DNA from: Streptomyces misionensis
GTDB taxonomy: Bacteria > Actinomycetota > Actinomycetes > Streptomycetales > Streptomycetaceae
Direction: 5' to 3'
DNA length: 64,000 nt
Assembly (NCBI RefSeq): GCF_900104815.1
Contig: NZ_FNTD01000004.1
Span: forward strand, 5,038,501 to 5,102,500
The position numbers and the translations under genes were made by a program. Of this stretch, positions 21,488-28,956 are shown piece by piece (the first letter of the stretch is position 1; each line of letters begins with the position of its first letter). The notes below the pieces were generated by a model. The model saw nothing but the letters and a program-made list of their open reading frames with translations, was not told the origin of the DNA and did no database searches.

Positions 21488-21523
21488 AATCAGTCACACT
21501 AGCACCCCCTACACCGCCGTAAG
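21488..21523 (-). promoter_or_regulatory. Candidate jetABCD-STAND promoter
   Basis: Reading on the minus strand, CTTACG (21523-21518), a 16-base spacer and TAGTGT (21501-21496) precede the jetA GTG by eight bases. This would place the transcription start at or next to the start codon. It is the only good candidate seen for the five-gene operon, in which every following gene overlaps its predecessor. Confidence 0.35.
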
Positions 21524-21942
21524 GGGAATCCTCGGATACCCGGCTCGACGACTTCCTTCGCTCATGATTGAGCCACAGGCCGAAATTCATCGTTCACGAA
21601 CTGATGTTCCCCTGTTTGGTGGCGATCTAGGTGCCTCGGGGTGTCGGGTGGATTCAGTATTTGGATTCCCTCATTCCGCTACAAGCCGCGCCAGATGAAT
21701 CATTGCGGGGCCTGGCTGTAACGGGCTTTGATCGAGAGGGCGGTGACGATTTCAGCGTCGATGCCAATAGTGGCGGTGCATGTAGGGCGAGCCTTTCACC
21801 CTTTCGGGGAGAGTGCAGGTCACGATGGGGAGAACGTCGTGTCGGCGGGCACTAAGAACGCTACGCGAGCAGGTGGCCGCACCTGTCTCCGCCTCGGCGA
21901 TCTCTGAGCCTGTACGGGCTGGTCGTCGGAGACGATCGGTGC
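21524..21942. other. Gene-free stretch between jetA and vapC
   Basis: About 420 bases with low coding character and several stop codons in all frames. I see no complete gene. It contains A/T-richer segments (for example 21580-21700) typical of decayed mobile DNA. Confidence 0.4.
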
Positions 21943-22335
21943 TCAGACGGTGCGGATTACAGTGGCCGGTTTGATGTCCTGGGCGTCGATCAGGCTGCGG
22001 ATGTCGTCTGGGTCCGAGGTCCAGATGATGGCGCCGAGGCTGGCTGCCATGGTCACGACGGTGGCGTCGACGATGTCGGAGGTGCCGGCCTTGCCGCAGA
22101 GGATGCCTGCAGCTTTGGCGGTTTCGATGCCGACGGGTACGACGTGGCACCCGGCGAGGAACTTGCCGAGTCTGACCTGGCGGCGGGAGTCCCGCCATGC
22201 CTGGCTGACGACGATGGAGGGGATGTGGATGTCCCGGCCGTCTTCGAGGGCCAGGCTGTGGCGGGCCCACATGCGTCGGTCGTCGTTGTCGATGGCGATG
22301 AGCGCCCCGGCGTCGTACAGGTAGGGGATGTTCAC
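21943..22335 (-). CDS. PIN-domain ribonuclease toxin (VapC-like)
   Basis: A 130-residue PIN-domain protein. PIN toxins cleave RNA with a cluster of acidic residues binding Mg/Mn. Candidates here are Asp9 (PYLYDAGALIAIDN), the acidic residue in SDIVDATVVTMAA and the Asp in TSDPDDIRSLI, in the usual VapC order. The GTG start overlaps the antitoxin stop (GTGA), which decides the start and shows coupled translation. It is encoded within the island, where it may help maintain the element. Confidence 0.85.
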   Translation of the reverse strand: MNIPYLYDAGALIAIDNDDRRMWARHSLALEDGRDIHIPSIVVSQAWRDSRRQVRLGKFLAGCHVVPVGIETAKAAGILCGKAGTSDIVDATVVTMAASLGAIIWTSDPDDIRSLIDAQDIKPATVIRTV

Positions 22336-22598
22336 GCGGCCGAGACTCCCGGGCCGCTGAGGTATTCGGCGTCGGCGGCGGCAAGGTCCGCGCGGGCGGC
22401 GGCGAGCTCTTCCGGGGTGAAGGCGCCGTGTTCTGCCTGCCACTCCTGGATGACAGCCCGGCCGGCCCGCAGGCGCAGCTCGCGTTCGGCTGCTCCGGCA
22501 ACGAGGCGGGAGAGCGGGATGCCTTCTTCCTCGGCAGCTCCGGCCAGGGCTTCGACCAGAGATTCGTCGAGAGTGATAGTCACCTTCTTGGTAGCCAT
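22332..22598 (-). CDS. Ribbon-helix-helix antitoxin (VapB-like)
   Basis: An 88-residue protein whose N-terminus (KKVTITLDESLVEALAGAAEEEGIPLSRLVAGAAER) is a ribbon-helix-helix DNA-binding fold. The C-terminus (FTPEELAAARADLAAADAEYLSGPG) is the flexible toxin-binding tail typical of antitoxins. It should neutralise the overlapping PIN toxin and repress the operon. A palindrome at 22605-22622 directly upstream is a likely operator. Confidence 0.85.
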   Translation of the reverse strand: MATKKVTITLDESLVEALAGAAEEEGIPLSRLVAGAAERELRLRAGRAVIQEWQAEHGAFTPEELAAARADLAAADAEYLSGPGVSAA

Positions 22599-22604
22599 AC
22601 ATCA

Positions 22605-22622
22605 ACCATAGCGCGGTATGGT
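22605..22622. promoter_or_regulatory. Palindromic operator candidate for vapBC
   Basis: A perfect inverted repeat ACCATA-GCGCGG-TATGGT lies six bases upstream of the antitoxin ATG, overlapping probable -10 bases on the minus strand and the start of the integrase remnant on the plus strand. RHH antitoxins commonly bind such short palindromes at their own promoter. Confidence 0.5.
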
Positions 22623-22893
22623 CGTCGATGCTGCCCGAAACTTTCCCTGTGATCGCCCGCGGTGTCGGCATGGGTGGACGGTGCGCTACCGGGAGCCAGG
22701 CGGCAGGTGCGGGCGGCAGCGGGAGAGGTCGTTTCCTCGTCGGGTGGATTTGGCGGGTGCAGACGCTTTCGCCGACAAGGTCGAGAACGACAGGAATCCC
22801 AGCATTCGGCTGTGTAGGCGTACGGGGGCTGGCTGGCCTGCACGGTTCTGGAATGGAACGCCCGTGATGGGATGGTGCTGGGATGATCCCTAG
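22618..22893 (+). pseudogene. Truncated tyrosine integrase (N-terminal arm-binding domain only)
   Basis: A 91-codon frame whose residues ~15-60 (CRHGWTVRYREPGGRCGRQRERSF followed by FADKVENDRN) match the N-terminal SAM-like/arm-binding region of actinophage and actinobacterial ICE tyrosine recombinases. After about residue 60 the sequence loses all similarity. The catalytic core (R-H-R-Y) is absent, so it cannot recombine. It reads toward the presumed right attachment site 40 bases beyond its stop, the usual position of an integrase gene. This indicates deletion after integration. Confidence 0.7.
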
Positions 22894-22930
22894 GAAACCA
22901 GCGTTTCCACAGGTGGGAGCTTTGCACTAC

Positions 22931-22951
22931 AGGTTCCGCTTCAACGTCTGA
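22931..22951 (+). other. Displaced ychF 3' end / candidate right attachment site
   Basis: AGG TTC CGC TTC AAC GTC TGA encodes R-F-R-F-N-V-stop, the same C-terminus as the intact YchF, with the C-ending codons preferred by this genome. Nine bases later comes a strong hairpin. This looks like the original end of ychF and its terminator, pushed 11.6 kb away by the insertion. Core identity with the left site is TTCAACGT (22940-22947). Confidence 0.55.
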
Positions 22952-22960
22952 CACGTCCGG

Positions 22961-23006
22961 CGAAAGGCCGTCCGACCCGCCGTGGCGCGGGCTGGGCGGC
23001 CTTTCG
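22961..23006 (+). terminator. Hairpin terminator, probably the original ychF terminator
   Basis: CGAAAGGCCG (22961-22970) pairs perfectly with CGGCCTTTCG (22997-23006), extended by a partly paired CCGACCCGC/GCGGGCTGG inner stem. It lies nine bases after the duplicated ychF tail, with no other gene ending nearby on this strand. Confidence 0.65.
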
Positions 23007-23242
23007 CGGTCCGCGTGGGTGCCGCAGCGTGCCGACTTCGGTCCGCGCGGGGGAGCGGCGACGCCAGGCAGTAACGGTTCGGTGGTCTCCCCTGACAGCC
23101 GGCCTACGACACGAGCCGCGGGCTCGCTTCAGCCCGGGGGCCGGTGTGTGAATCGCGTAGCTGTCGAGTGCGCGGTGCCGGTATCGTCCGGTCTCCTGGC
23201 CGGCCGGACCGATCGGTGGCCCATGTTCAGAGAACGATACGG

Positions 23243-23596
23243 ATGACCAGCCGGCAAGCGACGACGACCCTGTGGCGCCCCACCGGTCCCAAGGAGCTGG
23301 ATCTCGTTCGGGAGCTGAACTGGCGTGCCTGGCCGCCCCGGCTGCCGGAGCAGCCGATCTTCTACCCGGTCCTCAACGAGGACTACGCGGTCAGGATCGC
23401 GCGGGACTGGAACGTGAAGCACGACGGCGCCGGTTTCGTCACTCGTTTCGAGGTCGAGTCGGAGTACTTGAGGCGGTATCCCGTCCAGCAGGCCGGCGGA
23501 CAGACGATTTTCGAGCTCTGGGTTCCGGCCGAGAAGCTGGACGACTTCAACGCCCACATCGTCGGCGAGATCCAGGTGATCCACGAGTTCCGCTGA
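23243..23596 (+). CDS. ADP-ribosylation/crystallin J1-type small protein
   Basis: A 117-residue protein (TTTLWRPTGPKELDLVRELNWRAWPPRLPEQPIFYPVLNEDYAVRIARDWNVKHDGAGFVTRFEVESEYLRRYPVQQAGGQTIFELWVPAEKLDDFNAHIVGEIQVIHEFR) of a family common in Streptomyces and often labelled ADP-ribosylation/crystallin J1. That name reflects an old automatic annotation rather than shown activity. No signal peptide or membrane segment is present. It is the first intact gene outside the island. The function is unknown. Confidence 0.7.
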   Translation: MTSRQATTTLWRPTGPKELDLVRELNWRAWPPRLPEQPIFYPVLNEDYAVRIARDWNVKHDGAGFVTRFEVESEYLRRYPVQQAGGQTIFELWVPAEKLDDFNAHIVGEIQVIHEFR

Positions 23597-23628
23597 GGTG
23601 GGGGGCCGGCGAGCGGGCTGCGTCCCGA

Positions 23629-24258
23629 CTACCTGCGGGCCCAACCGTTGGCGAACTCGCAGAGCAGGTCCGTCCAGCGGCGCTGTTCAGCGGGGGTATA
23701 GCTGGGGTAGCCCTGGTGTTCCGCGCCCCTGACCCACTCGTCCCAGAGGCCGTTGGGCTCCGTGAAACGGTCGGCGTGGTGGGTGCCGAGGCGGGCGTCC
23801 AGGCGGAGGAGGGCGCCCAGGGCGGCGGGTTGGTCGTAGTGGAGGTCGGTGCGGGGGAGGTAGTGGTCGAGATAAGCGGTGAGGATATCGGCGTCGGCGT
23901 GGGTGCCGAAGCGCGCCAGGGCGAAGCAGTAGGCGCTGCCGGCGTAGCAGACCTCGCTGGCCAGGAGCAGGTCGCCGATGCGCGCCCGGAACCGTTCGCG
24001 GCGGTCGACGCCGACCAGCCAGGCGGCGGTGAGGCGCGAGCGCCATTCGTACTCGAGGAGGGCTTCCAGTTCCTCGTCGGTGATCGTGGCGGCGTCAGCG
24101 AGCAGGTGCCGGGTGAAGCGGTTGGTGTGCCGCCACCGGGGGCTCAGGAAGCGCCCGCTGTTCAGTACGAGGTAGCGCGGGAGGCCCGCGTACATCCTCG
24201 TCACGTAGCGCTCGACCACATGGCCGCAGCCGATCTCCTCGGGGTGCCGGGACGGCAT
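23629..24258 (-). CDS. DUF6000-family protein
   Basis: A 209-residue mostly helical protein. Characteristic stretches are YVTRMYAGLPRYLVLNSGRFLSPRW, LLEYEWRSRLTAAWLVGVDRRERFRARIGDLLLASEVCYAGSAYCFALARFG and LDHYLPRTDLHYDQPAALGALLRLDARLG, as in the DUF6000 family. Such proteins often occur with contact-dependent or polymorphic-toxin immunity genes, so an immunity-like role is possible but unproven. It lies 3 bases from the HEAT-repeat gene upstream on the same strand and probably shares its transcript. Confidence 0.6.
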   Translation of the reverse strand: MPSRHPEEIGCGHVVERYVTRMYAGLPRYLVLNSGRFLSPRWRHTNRFTRHLLADAATITDEELEALLEYEWRSRLTAAWLVGVDRRERFRARIGDLLLASEVCYAGSAYCFALARFGTHADADILTAYLDHYLPRTDLHYDQPAALGALLRLDARLGTHHADRFTEPNGLWDEWVRGAEHQGYPSYTPAEQRRWTDLLCEFANGWARR

Positions 24259-24261
24259 CGG

Positions 24262-24993
24262 TCACCTCTCCGGGTGCAGGTCGGTGCGGTCGATCCAGGT
24301 GGGGGCGACGAGGATGTCGTCGCCGACGGGGGCTTCGGAGGCTTCCAGGAGGGACCAGGTGCGGGACTCCTCGACCAGGTGCTCCCAGGGGGCGGTCCAG
24401 TCGAGTTCCCAGTTCAGCCCGGGGCCGGAGACGCCGTACGCACGGCCGGCGTCCACCTGCCGGAACTGGGAGTAGAGGATCACCTGGGCGTGGTCGGCCA
24501 GGTCGTCGACGATCCCGGCGAAGCGGGCCGAGGGCCAGCCCGGGGTGCCGGCCGCGGTGGTGACTCGCAGGCGCGCGGTCAGCGGCGGGACGACGGGGGT
24601 GCGTGCGCCGAGTTCGGTCAGGGCCCAGCGGATGCCGACGGGTTCGCTCCAGTCCGGTGGCGTCGCCCGTTCCAGGCAGGCGCGGTGAGCGCGGAGCAGG
24701 GGCTCGACGGCGCCCTCGATCTCCAGGCTCGCCAGGGCCATGGCCGCCCATTCGCGGACGGTCGGGTGATCGCTGTCCAGTAGGCCGATGAGAGCGGGGC
24801 CGCAACGGGGATCGCCCACCTCCTCGAAGACCTCGATGGCGGTCAGCCGGCCGAAGGCGCCGAGCGAGGGCAGGCCGTCGATGACGGCGGGTATGGCGTC
24901 GGCGCCGATCCGGATCAGCTCCGCGCGGGCGTCGTAGGACTCGTCGGCCTTGCCGTCGAGCTGCCGGACGAGCGCGTCGATGGGGGAGGTCAT
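24262..24993 (-). CDS. HEAT-repeat protein
   Basis: A 243-residue protein. The N-terminal half shows HEAT/PBS-lyase-type helical repeats (YDARAELIRIGADAIPAVIDGLPSLGAFGRLTAIEVFEEVGDPRCGPALIGLLDSDHPTVREWAAMALASLEIEGAVEPLLRAHRACL). The C-terminal half (VVPPLTARLRVTTAAGTPGWPSARFAGIVDDLADHAQVILYSQF...LNWELDWTAPWEHLVEESRTWSLLEASEAPVGDDILV) has no family I recognise. ATG with GGGGGAGG upstream sets the start. It probably forms an operon with the following DUF6000 gene. A protein-protein interaction role is inference. Confidence 0.65.
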   Translation of the reverse strand: MTSPIDALVRQLDGKADESYDARAELIRIGADAIPAVIDGLPSLGAFGRLTAIEVFEEVGDPRCGPALIGLLDSDHPTVREWAAMALASLEIEGAVEPLLRAHRACLERATPPDWSEPVGIRWALTELGARTPVVPPLTARLRVTTAAGTPGWPSARFAGIVDDLADHAQVILYSQFRQVDAGRAYGVSGPGLNWELDWTAPWEHLVEESRTWSLLEASEAPVGDDILVAPTWIDRTDLHPER

Positions 24994-25334
24994 GACGCGG
25001 AGGTCCGGAAGCGGCCTGGACGGATCTCGTGGGAGGGGGGCGGCGCGTCCAGCACGCGGTGCCCGCGGCAGGGACAGGGGCAGGGGTCGTTCACCTGGGC
25101 AGTCTCCTTGCAAGTCCGGCCGGTGCGCCAGGGGTTTCGCCGCGACAGCGCCATGGGGTGGGGCGGGTGGTGGCAATGTCACCGCGGATGGTCGGCGGAC
25201 GGCACGGGGGAGAGGATCCCGCGGGGCGTCCGGGCCGGCGCCGAGGGCCGGATCGACTGGGGCATGGTCGGTGGCCAGCGCGGACCGCTCCTGCCGGGCC
25301 CGGCTCCGGCCGCGCCGGTGAGGTTCGCCTGCCC
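24994..25334. other. Gene-free stretch
   Basis: About 340 G+C-rich bases between two minus-strand genes. Open frames exist in several registers, but none has a ribosome site or a recognisable product. No hairpin or promoter stood out. Confidence 0.4.
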
Positions 25335-25814
25335 CTACTCCAGCAGGTGTTCGGCGTTCTCCGGGACCCATGGGAAGGGCACGTCGGGCCACCGTGCGGC
25401 AGCCCACGCGCCGAGTTCGACGGCGAGGACGGCGTCGACGAAGACCTGAGGCGGCCGGTAGCCGTGAACGGTGATGTAGTGGGTGATCAGGAAGGGGGCG
25501 GCGTAGGCGACGCCGGCCTCGCCTGGGATCCGTATCTCCCCGTTCCCTTCCGGGGCGTCCGCCTCGGGACACAGGTCGCACTCGTGGACGCCGAGGCAGA
25601 CGTTCATCCACTGGACCTGCTGGATGGCCTCCAGCTTCTCCACGCAGCCCGCGGGCACGGGCCCTGTCGGGTACGGCTTGCCCGCTTGCAGCCACCCGAC
25701 GTTCAGACGGATGTACTCGGGGCGGTACCAGAGTTCGCGGAACGACTCCCTGTCCCCGAACGTGTCCACGTCCTGGTAGGTGTACTCGCTGAGATCTTCG
25801 TAGAACACCCGCAC
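25335..25814 (-). CDS. Uncharacterised cytosolic protein (DUF7919-like)
   Basis: A 159-residue protein beginning VRVFYEDLSEYTYQDVDTFGDRESFRELWYRPEYIRLNVGWLQAGKPYPTGPVPAGCVEKLEAI. The pattern LSEYTY...YRLNVGWL...PTGPVP followed by a CDLCP motif and EIRIPG recalls a small family of unknown function I have seen near immunity-type genes in actinobacteria. The GTG at 25814 is preferred because similarity begins there; an in-frame GTG at 25871 would add 19 residues. Neither has a clear ribosome site. Confidence 0.55.
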   Translation of the reverse strand: MRVFYEDLSEYTYQDVDTFGDRESFRELWYRPEYIRLNVGWLQAGKPYPTGPVPAGCVEKLEAIQQVQWMNVCLGVHECDLCPEADAPEGNGEIRIPGEAGVAYAAPFLITHYITVHGYRPPQVFVDAVLAVELGAWAAARWPDVPFPWVPENAEHLLE

Positions 25815-25874
25815 ATCATCGCCGCCGCACGCCGCGCTGACGCCCACGCGGTTCCACGACCCGTCGGACACGGC

Positions 25875-26453
25875 CTAGCGCACGGCCTGATCGGGGCACG
25901 AGGCGGTGGAGCGGGTCGTCGTCCAGCCGGTTCCGTGGACGAGGACGGTCGGGGGAGTCGTGGGGGCGGCGGTGGCCGCGAAGGAGGCGGCGTCGGAGGG
26001 GGCCGTGGGCTGGGGCGCGGGTGGCCGGGGTACGCCGGCCACCGTGCAGACCAGCTGCGTCAGGGCGGTGCGGCCGAGGGGAGGGACACCGCCGGGCAGC
26101 CGGACGGAGAGGGTGTCGTCGTTGACGGTCGTCACCTTTGGTGCGGCCGGCAGCCGGGGCAGTTCCGTGGTGGCCGTCGGGGTCTCGCTCGTGGACGGCC
26201 CGTCGAACAGCACGCGCACGGCGCCCGCGTAGTCCCCGGGGCCGTCGATCTCGCGCGGGTACGGCCTCGGTTCGCCGTCGTGCAGGAAGTAGACCGGGGT
26301 CATGGTGGGCGGCGGGGACTGGTGGTCGGGGGCGGCCATGCCGCTCGCCGGTTCGCCGGCCTCGATGACGCCGGACCTGGGCACCCCGCAGGACGCCGTC
26401 AGGAGCGCCGCGGCGAGTCCGGCCAGCAGTGCGGGTGTGCGTGAGCCCTTCAC
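25875..26453 (-). CDS. GerMN-type lipoprotein of a two-component operon
   Basis: A 192-residue lipoprotein: the signal sequence KGSRTPALLAGLAAALLTASC ends in a lipobox (LTAS-C). The body contains PVYFLHDGEPRPYPREIDGPGDYAGAVRVLFDGPSTSE, typical of a GerMN sporulation/spore germination domain as also found in LpqB-type sensors, with LSVRLPGG and ALTQLVCTVAGV downstream. The GTG start overlaps the kinase stop (GTGA). Being the third gene of a response regulator/kinase operon, it probably modulates the kinase from outside the membrane, as LpqB does for MtrAB (inference by analogy). Confidence 0.75.
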   Translation of the reverse strand: MKGSRTPALLAGLAAALLTASCGVPRSGVIEAGEPASGMAAPDHQSPPPTMTPVYFLHDGEPRPYPREIDGPGDYAGAVRVLFDGPSTSETPTATTELPRLPAAPKVTTVNDDTLSVRLPGGVPPLGRTALTQLVCTVAGVPRPPAPQPTAPSDAASFAATAAPTTPPTVLVHGTGWTTTRSTASCPDQAVR

Positions 26454-28063
26454 CGGGAACTCCCGCCGGTGTCGTCGCCGTCGGCCGAGTCGCGCCGCAG
26501 CGGGAGTTCGACCGTGAACTGCGCGCCGCCGCCGGGCAGGTTCGCCGCGCTGACGCGGCCCTGGTGCACCCGCACGTTCTCCGCGGTGATGGCCAGTCCC
26601 AGTCCGCTGTTCCGGCTCCTGGTCCGTGAGGTGCTCGCCTTGTAGAAGCGTTCGAAGACGTGCGGCATCGCCTCCTCGGCGATCCCCGGCCCGTTGTCGC
26701 TCACCCTGATGACGGCCCACGCCCCGTCCGCTCGCTCCTCCCGCTCCATGGTCAGCCGCACCGGCGGCGCGCCGTGCCGCAGCGCGTTGCCGACCAGATT
26801 GGCCAGCACCACGTCGAGCCGCCGCGGATCCACGCGCGTGCGCAGCACGCCCGGTCCGGGCACCCGCGTCTCCACCCGGTCCTGCCAGCCGCGTGCGGCG
26901 AGGGTGTTCGCCAGGGACTCGGCCAGGTCCAGCTCGTCCAGGTTGAGTTCGATCGCGCCCGCGTCGAAGCGGGAGATCTCCATCAGGTCCTCCACCAGTG
27001 TGCTCAGCCGGCTGGTCCCCTCGCGCACGAGCCGCAGCGCGTGGCCCGACTCCTGGTCCAGGTGGAGCGCGGTCTCGTCCAGCACATCGGTGACCGCCGA
27101 CATGGCGGCCAGCGGTGTGCGCAGTTCGTGCGAGACGTCGGCGACGAAGCGGCGCGCCTGGGCCTCCAGACGGCGCAGCTCCGCCACCGACTGCTCCAGC
27201 GCGGCCGCGGTGTCGTTGAACGACTGCGAGAGATCGGCCAGTTCGTCGGAGCCGCTGACGGCCAGCCGGACATCGAGGTGCCCTTCCGCCATCCGGCGCG
27301 TCGCACCGCGCAGCGCCCGCACGGGACGCAGCACGCCGCTCGCGGCCAGCAGCGCCAGGGCGACGGCGAGGCACAGGGCCACCAGGGTGGCGCGCTCGAT
27401 GTTGCCGACCATCACCTTGTCGTACGCCTCTTCGGTGTTCTGCGGCACCACCAGGAACATCGCCATTCCCGACAGCCCGGGCTCCGTGCCCGCGCCGGTG
27501 GCGTACGTGACCGGCATCCCGACGACGAGGTAGGAGTGCCCGCCGGCGTTCACCCGCTGGAACACCGCGGCGCGTCTGGTCCGCACGGACCGCAGCAGTT
27601 CCGGGCTCAGCTTGCCGAAGTCGGCGCTCGGCGCCCAGGCGCGGCGGTCGCCGTACGTCGCCATGACCCGCCAGCCCTGTTCCGGGTTGGCGTGCAGCAC
27701 CTGGTCCACCGCCCGCTGGAGCTCCGTGGCGTCCGGCTCCGGGGGCGTGTAGACGGCCACGGCGTTGACACTGGTCCGGAACTGCTTGATCACGGCGTCC
27801 TGGCTCTGCTGGAGCACCCCCGTGCGCGCTCCCCGGAAGGCCAGTGCCCCGGTGCTCAGCGCGCTGACCGTGGCCACCAGGACGAAGGCCGCGATCAGCC
27901 GGGGACGCAGACCGCGCAGCGGAAGCGGGACGCGTGCCAGGGCAGCCCGGAGGAACGGCACCCGTCCGGAACCGGGGCCGGCGGTTTCGCCTTCGCGCCC
28001 GGTCCCGGCTCCGGCCGAGGCGGTCTCGCGGTCGGGCTTTCGCAGGTGCACGGGCCCGCTCAC
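26450..28063 (-). CDS. Sensor histidine kinase
   Basis: A 537-residue membrane kinase. TM1 is at ~54-76 (LRPRLIAAFVLVATVSALSTGALAF), an extracytoplasmic sensor domain spans ~80-225, and TM2 (ERATLVALCLAVALALLAASGVL) is followed by a HAMP domain. The dimerisation helix carries the phospho-accepting His in FVADVSHELRTPLAAM. The ATPase domain has N-box VLANLVGNALRHG, G1 DNGPGI and G2 GLGLAI. Its start overlaps the response regulator stop (ATGA). The MtrB-like layout together with a GerMN lipoprotein suggests envelope sensing; the signal is unknown. Confidence 0.9.
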   Translation of the reverse strand: MSGPVHLRKPDRETASAGAGTGREGETAGPGSGRVPFLRAALARVPLPLRGLRPRLIAAFVLVATVSALSTGALAFRGARTGVLQQSQDAVIKQFRTSVNAVAVYTPPEPDATELQRAVDQVLHANPEQGWRVMATYGDRRAWAPSADFGKLSPELLRSVRTRRAAVFQRVNAGGHSYLVVGMPVTYATGAGTEPGLSGMAMFLVVPQNTEEAYDKVMVGNIERATLVALCLAVALALLAASGVLRPVRALRGATRRMAEGHLDVRLAVSGSDELADLSQSFNDTAAALEQSVAELRRLEAQARRFVADVSHELRTPLAAMSAVTDVLDETALHLDQESGHALRLVREGTSRLSTLVEDLMEISRFDAGAIELNLDELDLAESLANTLAARGWQDRVETRVPGPGVLRTRVDPRRLDVVLANLVGNALRHGAPPVRLTMEREERADGAWAVIRVSDNGPGIAEEAMPHVFERFYKASTSRTRSRNSGLGLAITAENVRVHQGRVSAANLPGGGAQFTVELPLRRDSADGDDTGGSSR

Positions 28064-28749
28064 GAGGCGCCGAAGCGGTAGCCGAAGCCGCGCACCGTCT
28101 GGATGTACCGGGGCCGGCCGGCGGGCTCACCGAGCTTGCCGCGCAACCGCTTCACACAGGCGTCCACGAGCCGTATGTCGCCGTAGTAGCTGTGCTCCCA
28201 GACCATCTCCAGCAGTTGCTGGCGGCTGAACACCTGGCCGGGCGAGGCCGACAGGGTCAGCAGCAGCCGCAGTTCAGAGGGGGCGAGCGCCACGCGTTCG
28301 CCGCGGTGGGTCACCACGAGCCCGGCCCGGTCGATGACCAGCTCGCCGTGCGACTGCGGCCTGGGCCGGACGGTGCTGGGGACGGACGCGTCCTGCCTGC
28401 GCAGCACGGCCCGTATGCGGGCGTCGAGCACCCGGGCCCGGACGGGCTTGACCACGTAGTCGTCCGCGCCGGCCTCCAGCCCCACGACCACGTCGACGTC
28501 GTCCCCCTTGGCGGTCACGATGATGATCGGCACCTGGTCGCGGTCCCGGATGCGCCGGCACACGTCGAGGCCGGACATGCCGGGCAGCATGAGGTCCAGC
28601 ACGACGACGTCGGGACGGAAGGAGCCGAGGTGTTCGCAGCCCTCCTCACCCGTTTCGGCGGCGAGGACCTCATGTCCCTGATGCCGCAGGCCCAGCCGGA
28701 CGGCCTCGCGCACGTCCGGGTCGTCCTCGACAAGCAGAACTCGTGGCAC
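28060..28749 (-). CDS. OmpR-family response regulator
   Basis: A 229-residue regulator. The receiver domain shows the acidic pair in LLVEDDPDV, the phospho-acceptor Asp in DVVVLDLMLPGMSG, the Thr in IIIVTAKGD and Lys in DDYVVKPV. The C-terminal OmpR-type winged helix (VALAPSELRLLLTLSASPGQVFSRQQLLEMVWEH...RLVDACVKRLRGKLG...YIQTVRGFGYRF) binds DNA. First gene of a regulator-kinase-lipoprotein operon. It resembles AfsQ1/CseB-type regulators, but I would not assign either name. Confidence 0.9.
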   Translation of the reverse strand: MPRVLLVEDDPDVREAVRLGLRHQGHEVLAAETGEEGCEHLGSFRPDVVVLDLMLPGMSGLDVCRRIRDRDQVPIIIVTAKGDDVDVVVGLEAGADDYVVKPVRARVLDARIRAVLRRQDASVPSTVRPRPQSHGELVIDRAGLVVTHRGERVALAPSELRLLLTLSASPGQVFSRQQLLEMVWEHSYYGDIRLVDACVKRLRGKLGEPAGRPRYIQTVRGFGYRFGAS

Positions 28750-28956
28750 CTCGGGAGTGTAGGCAGATCGCGGACGGCGACCGTCCGGGGGAAGGGCCCC
28801 GGGGCGGGAGCTGTTACCAAATGATCACACCGGGCCGAGGGGGAGCCGGCCGGTGGTCCGGCCCGCGGCGGCACGAGCCGCCGGGACACCACTCGTTACC
28901 GTTCCGTGATGATTCGCGCTCATGGTGATCATCTGCGATGGCCAGCTTGAGCTGCC

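Noticed and set aside
11364..22950. Prophage
   Set aside because: No structural, packaging or lysis genes; only an integrase stump, so a degraded integrative element or defence island fits better.
22580..22954. Minus-strand 124-codon frame opposite the integrase stump
   Set aside because: No motif, rich in Arg/Pro/Ser, while the plus-strand frame shows a recognisable integrase segment.
25029..26444. Long plus-strand frame across 25.0-26.4 kb
   Set aside because: Antisense to the supported lipoprotein and DUF7919-like genes, Gly/Arg-rich without motifs.
28060..28749. Naming the response regulator AfsQ1 or CseB
   Set aside because: Similarity is only at the OmpR-family level and the neighbouring genes do not match either locus.
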